From: an uncultured Oscillospiraceae bacterium | GTDB lineage: Bacteria > Bacillota > Clostridia > Oscillospirales > Ruminococcaceae | NCBI GenBank assembly: GCA_934481355.1 | Contig: CAKSPH010000004.1 | Coordinates: forward strand, 44,815-108,814 | DNA length: 64,000 nt | Reading direction: 5' to 3' | Shown: piece after piece, positions 59,797 through 64,000 of the stretch | How positions within the stretch are numbered: position 1 is the first letter of the stretch | How the letters are laid out: every line of letters begins with the position of its first letter | Notes under the pieces: model-generated | What the model was told of the DNA's origin: nothing | What the model saw: the letters and a program-made list of their open reading frames with translations, nothing else | The model's database searches: none | Position numbers and translations under genes: made by a program

Positions 59797-60390
59797 ATGC
59801 CTGCTAAGCACAAATTCAAATACAAGCTGTCCTACAACTGCCCGGTCGTGCTGACATACGCGGCGGTATGCCTCGTTATGCTCGGCGTGAACTGGATAAC
59901 CGGCGGCTGGTGGAACCAGAACGTCATGGTCTGCTGGGGGCATCCGTCGTTCCTTGACCCGATGACCTACGTCAGGTGCCTGACCTATTTCTTCGGGCAC
60001 TCCGGCTGGGAACACTATGCCAGCAATATGCTTCTGATGCTCCTCGTGGGTCCCGTGGTGGAAGAAAAGTACGGCAGCGGAAACCTGATATTCATGATTC
60101 TGGTGACCGGGGTCGCCTCCGGACTGATACACTGCATTTTCTTCACCGGAGGGATCATAGGCGCCAGCGGTATCGTGTTCATGATGATAATTCTAAGTGC
60201 TTTCACGAACATGAAAAAGGGCGAGATACCGCTGACCCTGATACTCGTTGCCGCCATATATCTCGGCCGCGAGATCGTCAACGCGTTCACTCCGGACGCT
60301 GTTTCCCAGTTCGGACATATCATCGGCGGAATTTTCGGGCTGTTCTGGGGAATATATTTCTTTACCACGAAATTCCGCAGCCAGTATTGA
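59797..60390 (+). CDS. Rhomboid family intramembrane serine protease
   Basis: A 197-residue polytopic protein with about six hydrophobic segments. The catalytic Ser is in GGIIGASGIVFMMI, the catalytic His in AVSQFGHIIGGIFGLFWG and the oxyanion-type His/Asn in HSGWEHYASNMLLMLLVG. It cleaves within or near membrane helices; the substrate is unknown. Cell-surface proteins encoded just downstream might be considered as substrates, but nothing in the sequence shows it. GGAGG precedes the ATG. Confidence 0.93.
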   Translation: MPAKHKFKYKLSYNCPVVLTYAAVCLVMLGVNWITGGWWNQNVMVCWGHPSFLDPMTYVRCLTYFFGHSGWEHYASNMLLMLLVGPVVEEKYGSGNLIFMILVTGVASGLIHCIFFTGGIIGASGIVFMMIILSAFTNMKKGEIPLTLILVAAIYLGREIVNAFTPDAVSQFGHIIGGIFGLFWGIYFFTTKFRSQY

Positions 60391-60491
60391 TGATTTCAAA
60401 AATTAACCATTAATAAAGCCGCCCATGGTGCAGATAATAACGCCGTGCAGATATCGCTGCACAGTCTTTTGAAAAAAGGAGAATCTGAACC

Positions 60492-60950
60492 ATGAAGAAG
60501 CTTCTTAGTCTTGCGGCAGCGCTTTCTGCGGCTGCCGTCATAAGCTGTGCCGCCTCCGCGAACGGCGGAGTAGTCGGCGGCGTTGTAGGCGCGGGCGAGG
60601 ATATAGTAAACGGCGTGGTAAACGCAGGCGAGGACATCGTAAACGGCGTTACCGGCAGAAATACCACCACCGGCGCCGGAACCACGATCAGCGGCACGAC
60701 AAACGGAACTGATTCCGGCACCACCGGCGGTATGACAAATGGAACCACCAGCGGAACTACCAATGGAGCTGCTAACGGTACTGTCGGCGGCACAAACGGC
60801 ACTTCAACCGGAACCACCAGCGGCACAGCCAACGGAACGAACACCACAACTCCCAACCCGAACACCGGCGTTCCGTTCAGCCTTGCTGCGGTAGGAGCGG
60901 CTGCCCTCGGTATCACAGGTATCGTTGCTGCCTCCAGGCGCGGCGAATGA
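60492..60950 (+). CDS. Secreted Gly/Thr/Asn-rich protein with NPxTG-type sorting signal
   Basis: A 152-residue exported protein. A signal peptide ends near residue 23 (VISCAASANG). A low-complexity body made of GTTNGT and GTTSGT units follows, plus two copies of AGEDIVNGV. The C-terminus is a sorting-signal-like region: NPNTG, a hydrophobic stretch (VPFSLAAVGAAALGITGIVA) and RRGE. This is the layout of a sortase substrate with NPxTG in place of LPxTG, so attachment to the wall is inferred. AAAAGGAG lies ahead of the ATG. The terminator is at 60975. Confidence 0.8.
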   Translation: MKKLLSLAAALSAAAVISCAASANGGVVGGVVGAGEDIVNGVVNAGEDIVNGVTGRNTTTGAGTTISGTTNGTDSGTTGGMTNGTTSGTTNGAANGTVGGTNGTSTGTTSGTANGTNTTTPNPNTGVPFSLAAVGAAALGITGIVAASRRGE

Positions 60951-60974
60951 TTTAAGCAAATAACCTAATTAAAC

Positions 60975-61009
60975 TGCGCTTTCGTTAACACGGGAGCGCA
61001 TTGTTATTT
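60975..61009 (+). terminator. Terminator after the first NPxTG protein gene
   Basis: TGCGCTTTCG-ttaaca-CGGGAGCGCA followed by TTGTTATTT. Confidence 0.85.
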
Positions 61010-61070
61010 CAGGTCAGAAAAATTATATGTTTTCACTAAATTTTTTTGTAAATAATGTTTAAAATGACAG

Positions 61071-61099
61071 TTGCATTTTTCCGTGCTTTATTGTAAAAT
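61071..61099 (+). promoter_or_regulatory. Promoter for the second NPxTG protein gene
   Basis: TTGCAT (61071-61076), 17-base spacer, TAAAAT (61094-61099). Confidence 0.7.
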
Positions 61100-61158
61100 A
61101 GTATATGAGGATTTAGTGTTTGCTATCCGCACAAAAATTTTAGGAGGATTTTATTCTT

Positions 61159-62040
61159 ATGAAGTTAAGAAGAGTTATCTCTGCTGCCGCTGCTCTCGCA
61201 GTTGTTGCAGCAACTACAGTTTCTTCATTTGCAACTTCCGTTGCAAAGGGCTCAGACCCTAACTCTGGTATGTTCGCCTGCCTGCTTTCTGATGATTCCA
61301 AAGTTCCGCTGTTCACAGACAGCAGCCTCGTTTCTACCATCACAAAGGTAAGCGTTACCCTTAAGTCCAAGGACAAGGATTTTGAGAAGGCTGTTAAGGC
61401 TGGCGATACTTGGTACGGCGGCGGCTTCGGCGTTAACTCCAACTCCACTGGCTGGTCCCAGCATGAGTGGTCCATTCAGGAAGGTACTAAGGAGCTGACA
61501 ATGGTTCCTACCGATACAAGATATGTTTACAAGATCACATTCGACAACAAGGCTCCTATCTTCTCCGCAAGCGATACATACGCTCAGGTTTGGTGGCAGG
61601 ATTGGTCCAGCTCCTATGAGTTCGAGTACATTAGCTGCGAGCTCCTGAACGCTGACGGTGTTGATATCAGAGACATCAAGTCTGACGCTCCTGCTGATAC
61701 TACTGCTCCTGCTGAAACCACTGCTCCCGCTGAGGAGACCACTGCTCCTGCTGAGGATGAGACTCCTGCAACTGCTGACGAGACAGCAGAGGCTACTGCT
61801 GAGGACACCGCTGAAGCTTACACAGAAGAGGTTGATACAACTGTTGAGACCACTGTTGAGGCTCTTACTGTTGAGTCCACTGCTGACGCTGCAACCGCTG
61901 ACGCAGAAGCTCCCGCTGATGACACCAATACTGACGCTGGCAAGGGCAACCCTGACACCGGCGTTGCTGGCGTAGCTGTTGCTGCTGGCGTTGTAGCTCT
62001 GGCTGGCGCTGCTGTTGTAGTTTCCCGCAAGAGAAAGTAA
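61159..62040 (+). CDS. Cell-surface protein with NPxTG-type sorting signal
   Basis: A 293-residue exported protein. A signal peptide (about 1-25, ending SSFATS) is followed by a compact beta-rich domain (about 30-170, with WYGGGFGVNSNSTGWSQHEW and VWWQDWSSSYEFEYI) whose Trp-rich strands suggest a carbohydrate-binding module. A Thr/Glu/Ala/Pro stalk (about 175-260) follows, then NPDTG, a hydrophobic helix and the basic tail SRKRK. Codon choice resembles the highly expressed gap gene. AGGAGG is well placed. No sortase gene is in the window. Confidence 0.82.
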   Translation: MKLRRVISAAAALAVVAATTVSSFATSVAKGSDPNSGMFACLLSDDSKVPLFTDSSLVSTITKVSVTLKSKDKDFEKAVKAGDTWYGGGFGVNSNSTGWSQHEWSIQEGTKELTMVPTDTRYVYKITFDNKAPIFSASDTYAQVWWQDWSSSYEFEYISCELLNADGVDIRDIKSDAPADTTAPAETTAPAEETTAPAEDETPATADETAEATAEDTAEAYTEEVDTTVETTVEALTVESTADAATADAEAPADDTNTDAGKGNPDTGVAGVAVAAGVVALAGAAVVVSRKRK

Positions 62041-62079
62041 TCAATAAGTAAGTGATCAGATAGCTCAAACACTAACCGC

Positions 62080-62112
62080 ACCCCCGGAGAGATCCGGGGG
62101 TGTTCTTTTTTT
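62080..62112 (+). terminator. Terminator after the second NPxTG protein gene
   Basis: ACCCCCGGA ... TCCGGGGGT followed by GTTCTTTTTTT. Confidence 0.92.
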
Positions 62113-62215
62113 ACTTTAACAGTGGTTTTACGCGTTTCTTTTCGGTGATAATCAGCCATACAGGAGCATATAATATCCTTGTGGCAGAATATTACAGTTG
62201 AAAGGAAGCGCAGAC

Positions 62216-62347
62216 ATGAATTACAAGGTCACAAGCACCACGCCGGAGTCTCCCAGAAAAGAGCAGAAGAAAATGGACGCCGCCAAGCGGGTCTACGAGG
62301 AGCTCATCAAGTACATAAACCGCAAAGAAGCCGAAAGATCCGCATAA
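62216..62347 (+). CDS. Small basic protein upstream of the serine recombinase
   Basis: A 43-residue protein, MNYKVTSTTPESPRKEQKK at the start, then a helical stretch ending EELIKYINRKEAERSA. It is rich in Lys, Arg and Glu and predicted helical from about residue 14. GAAAGGAAG precedes the ATG, and the recombinase gene starts 21 bases after its stop, so they form an operon. No family was recognised. It may be a recombination directionality factor or other accessory protein, which is inference from size, charge and position. Confidence 0.65.
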   Translation: MNYKVTSTTPESPRKEQKKMDAAKRVYEELIKYINRKEAERSA

Positions 62348-62368
62348 AATCCGTGAGGAAGTGAAAGC

Positions 62369-63850
62369 ATGACCGCAGTGTATGTCCGGCAGAGTATCGA
62401 CAAAAAGGACAGTATCTCAATAGAAACGCAGGTCGAATGCTGCCGGAAGTGCTGCACCGGGGAATTCCGGGTGTACTCCGACAAGGGCTGGAGCGGCAAG
62501 AATCTCGACCGCCCGGAATTCCAGCGGCTGCTTGCGGACATAAAGCGCGGCGAAATAGACAAGATAGTCGTCTACCGTCTGGACAGAATCAGCCGCTCGC
62601 TGAACGACTTCTCAAACCTGATGGAGGTTTTCAAGAAGTACGGCGTGGAATTCGCCTCCACAGTGGAGACCTTCGACACCTCCACGGCGATAGGCAGGGC
62701 TATGCTCGGTATAATAATGGTATTCGCAGAGCTGGAACGCGAGAACATTCTCCAACGTGTAAGGGACAACTACTATGCCCGCGGCGAAAAGGGACTGTAT
62801 CTGGGCGGAGTGCCCGTCTACGGCTTCGACAAGATACCTGCAAAGCTAGACGGGATAAAGACATCGGTGCTTATCCCGAACGCGGATATGAGCACGGTAG
62901 AGTACATTTTCAGCGCCTACCGTGAAAGCGGCTGCTCCCTCGGGGATATCGTCAGAACGCTTAATGCTCAGGGAGTCCCCTCCCCGGCCGGGGCGCTCTG
63001 GGACAGCAGCAAGGTCAGCCGGCTGCTCAGAAGTCCCATCTACGTCTGCGCCGACATGGAGGTCTACCGCTATTTCAAGGCAAAGGGCGCGAAAATCTCC
63101 GGCTCCGCCGGGGATTTTACCGGGCAGCACGGCTGTTTCCTCTATGGCAAGCGGGAATCCAACGAGCGTAAGTACACCGACGTCCACGACCATGTGCTCT
63201 CCATAGGCCTGCACGACGGGGTGATATCCTCAGAGCTCTGGCTGGAGGTGCAGCGCAAGCTTGACGGAAACACTCAGCTCCGCAAGGGAAAAAGCGGCAC
63301 TCATTCGTGGCTCACCGGGCTGATAAAATGCGGGAAATGCGGCTACGCAATGCGGGTGATGTCCGGGAGCTGGTTTTACTGCTCCGGCAAGGCTAACCTG
63401 CACCTCTGCGAGGGAATCTCCGGAAAGCCTGAGATTTTTGCAGCCGAGCAGGCTGTTTACTCCGAGCTGAAAAAGAAGTTCGCTGAAATCAGGGAGCTCC
63501 GCCCGAACGGAAGCGCCCCTGTCTCCCCGAAAGCGAACAAGCTTAAAATGCAGCTTGAAACGCTGAACTCCCAGATAGACAACCTTGTGAACAAGATAAC
63601 CGAAACCTCCGCCGTAATCGGGAAGGTGCTTGAAGCGAAGCTGGAGCAGCTTATTTCCGAGCGCGACAGGGCGCAGCAGGAGCTGGACAGGCTTGGCGGA
63701 GACACCCCGCGTCAGTCATACGAAAAGGTCATACCGCTTCTGGACGAATTCCCCGAAATGCCCATCAACGTGAAGCGCCAGATAGCCTCGGAATTCATCT
63801 CAAAAATCCTCATCTGGGAGGACAGAATAGAGATACAGTGGAAATTCTGA
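62369..63850 (+). CDS. Large serine recombinase
   Basis: A 493-residue site-specific recombinase. The catalytic domain (about 1-140) has the nucleophile Ser in VYVRQSIDKKDSISIETQ and the active-site arginines in VVYRLDRISRSLND, then EIDKIVVYRL and ENILQRVRDNYYARG. A Recombinase DNA-binding domain (about 165-270), a zinc ribbon (CGKCGYAM ... YCSGKANLHLC, about 318-350) and a coiled coil (about 380-440, KLKMQLETLNSQIDNLVNKI) follow. It catalyses integration, excision or inversion between att sites. No phage or conjugation genes are in view, but the window ends 150 bases later. GAGGAAGTGAAAGC precedes the ATG. Confidence 0.93.
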   Translation: MTAVYVRQSIDKKDSISIETQVECCRKCCTGEFRVYSDKGWSGKNLDRPEFQRLLADIKRGEIDKIVVYRLDRISRSLNDFSNLMEVFKKYGVEFASTVETFDTSTAIGRAMLGIIMVFAELERENILQRVRDNYYARGEKGLYLGGVPVYGFDKIPAKLDGIKTSVLIPNADMSTVEYIFSAYRESGCSLGDIVRTLNAQGVPSPAGALWDSSKVSRLLRSPIYVCADMEVYRYFKAKGAKISGSAGDFTGQHGCFLYGKRESNERKYTDVHDHVLSIGLHDGVISSELWLEVQRKLDGNTQLRKGKSGTHSWLTGLIKCGKCGYAMRVMSGSWFYCSGKANLHLCEGISGKPEIFAAEQAVYSELKKKFAEIRELRPNGSAPVSPKANKLKMQLETLNSQIDNLVNKITETSAVIGKVLEAKLEQLISERDRAQQELDRLGGDTPRQSYEKVIPLLDEFPEMPINVKRQIASEFISKILIWEDRIEIQWKF

Positions 63851-63851
63851 T

Positions 63852-64000
63852 GGTCACCTCTAAAAACCGGTTTGAAAAGTGAAAATGGGTAGAGTGCACC
63901 GAATGCGATGAAAGCCGACGAAATAAGGCTGTATGCCTTACGAGGAGGTTTTCTGAAGCAGTCGGTGTGCTATACACATTTTCACTCAAACAAGGTTTTT
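63852..64000. repeat. Repeat family copy B (cut by window end), adjacent to the recombinase
   Basis: Begins two bases after the recombinase stop with GGTCACCTCTAAAAACCGG, the same end as copies A and C. The window ends at GGTTTTT, where the complementary right end would continue. The arms differ entirely from copy A (AGTGAAAATG with CATTTTCACT; CACCGA with TCGGTG) but pair in the same places. TGC/GCA, GAAAGCC/GGTTTTC and AAGGC/GCCTT around the loop TGTAT repeat the internal layout. Confidence 0.85.

Noticed and set aside
1..64000. CRISPR arrays, tRNA or rRNA genes, IS transposases, prophage genes
   Set aside because: No regularly spaced direct repeats with unique spacers, no tRNA-like TpsiC or anticodon folds, no rRNA segments and no transposase or phage structural proteins were recognised. 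The only recombination gene seen is the serine recombinase at the right end.

Overview
The window looks like a chromosomal segment from an anaerobic, low-GC Gram-positive gut bacterium of the Clostridia, most likely a Ruminococcus-like member of the Oscillospiraceae. Supporting signs are clostridial PyrK/PyrD, NfnA/NfnB, an acetyl-type MetA, YqfC/YqfD, DUF1540, a clostripain-type lipoprotein, cell-wall-sorted proteins and glycan esterase and glycosidase genes. Promoters are strikingly regular: many genes carry a near-consensus TTGACA/TATAAT pair with a 17-base spacer. No rRNA, tRNA, CRISPR array, prophage or IS transposase was recognised. The genus assignment is an inference.

Layout. 1-1.66 kb: pyrR-pyrC (minus) behind a PyrR-type attenuator. 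1.7-7.2 kb: hydrolase, sirtuin, clostripain lipoprotein, MinD-like ATPase, methylglyoxal synthase and a DUF378 protein. 7.4-11 kb: a candidate stand-alone small RNA, metA, a zinc-ribbon membrane protein, and a DUF3343/class V aminotransferase pair. 11-14.5 kb: a ZapA-coiled-coil protein and a U32 peptidase family protein (minus). 14.9-22 kb: mreB, an unknown membrane protein, pyrK, pyrD, mreC, mreD and a class B PBP, so a pyrimidine pair sits inside the cell-shape cluster. 22-26.5 kb: DUF1540 small protein, AGCS symporter, orphan response regulator, yqfC-yqfD. 26.7-31 kb: chemoreceptor, lipoprotein barnase with barstar, WYL regulator. 31-36.2 kb: amino-acid ABC transporter with an internally duplicated binding domain, cysK, lipase. 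36.4-40 kb: NfnAB and a CE2-type esterase. 40-42.4 kb: rpmG-secE-nusG-rplK-rplA (minus). 42.6-46.5 kb: ispF, RluA-type synthase, gap, a small zinc protein and an AraC regulator. 46.5-50.4 kb: GH3 and GH127 glycosidases. 51-57 kb: two c-di-GMP enzymes and a beta-helix lipoprotein. 57-62 kb: lipoprotein, MazF, dGTPase, rhomboid, two NPxTG surface proteins. 62.2 kb to the end: a 43-residue protein, a large serine recombinase and a folded repeat.

Genes that appear to work together: pyrR/pyrC/pyrK/pyrD (UMP synthesis), mreBCD/PBP2/ZapA-like/MinD-like (shape and division), metA/cysK/ABC transporter (sulfur amino acids), GH127/GH3/CE2/AraC (hemicellulose side-chain removal), and the GGDEF and HD-GYP proteins with the chemoreceptor (signalling).

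The most unusual item is a family of three non-coding elements (35246-35302, 52936-53105, 63852-64000). They share the same terminal inverted repeats. The two larger copies have unrelated arm sequences but the same predicted fold, with compensatory changes around an identical TGTAT loop. One copy abuts the serine recombinase gene. Other points of note are the CU-rich small RNA candidate at about 7439-7569, the phase-shifted duplicated substrate-binding protein fused to its permease, and the lipoprotein form of barnase.
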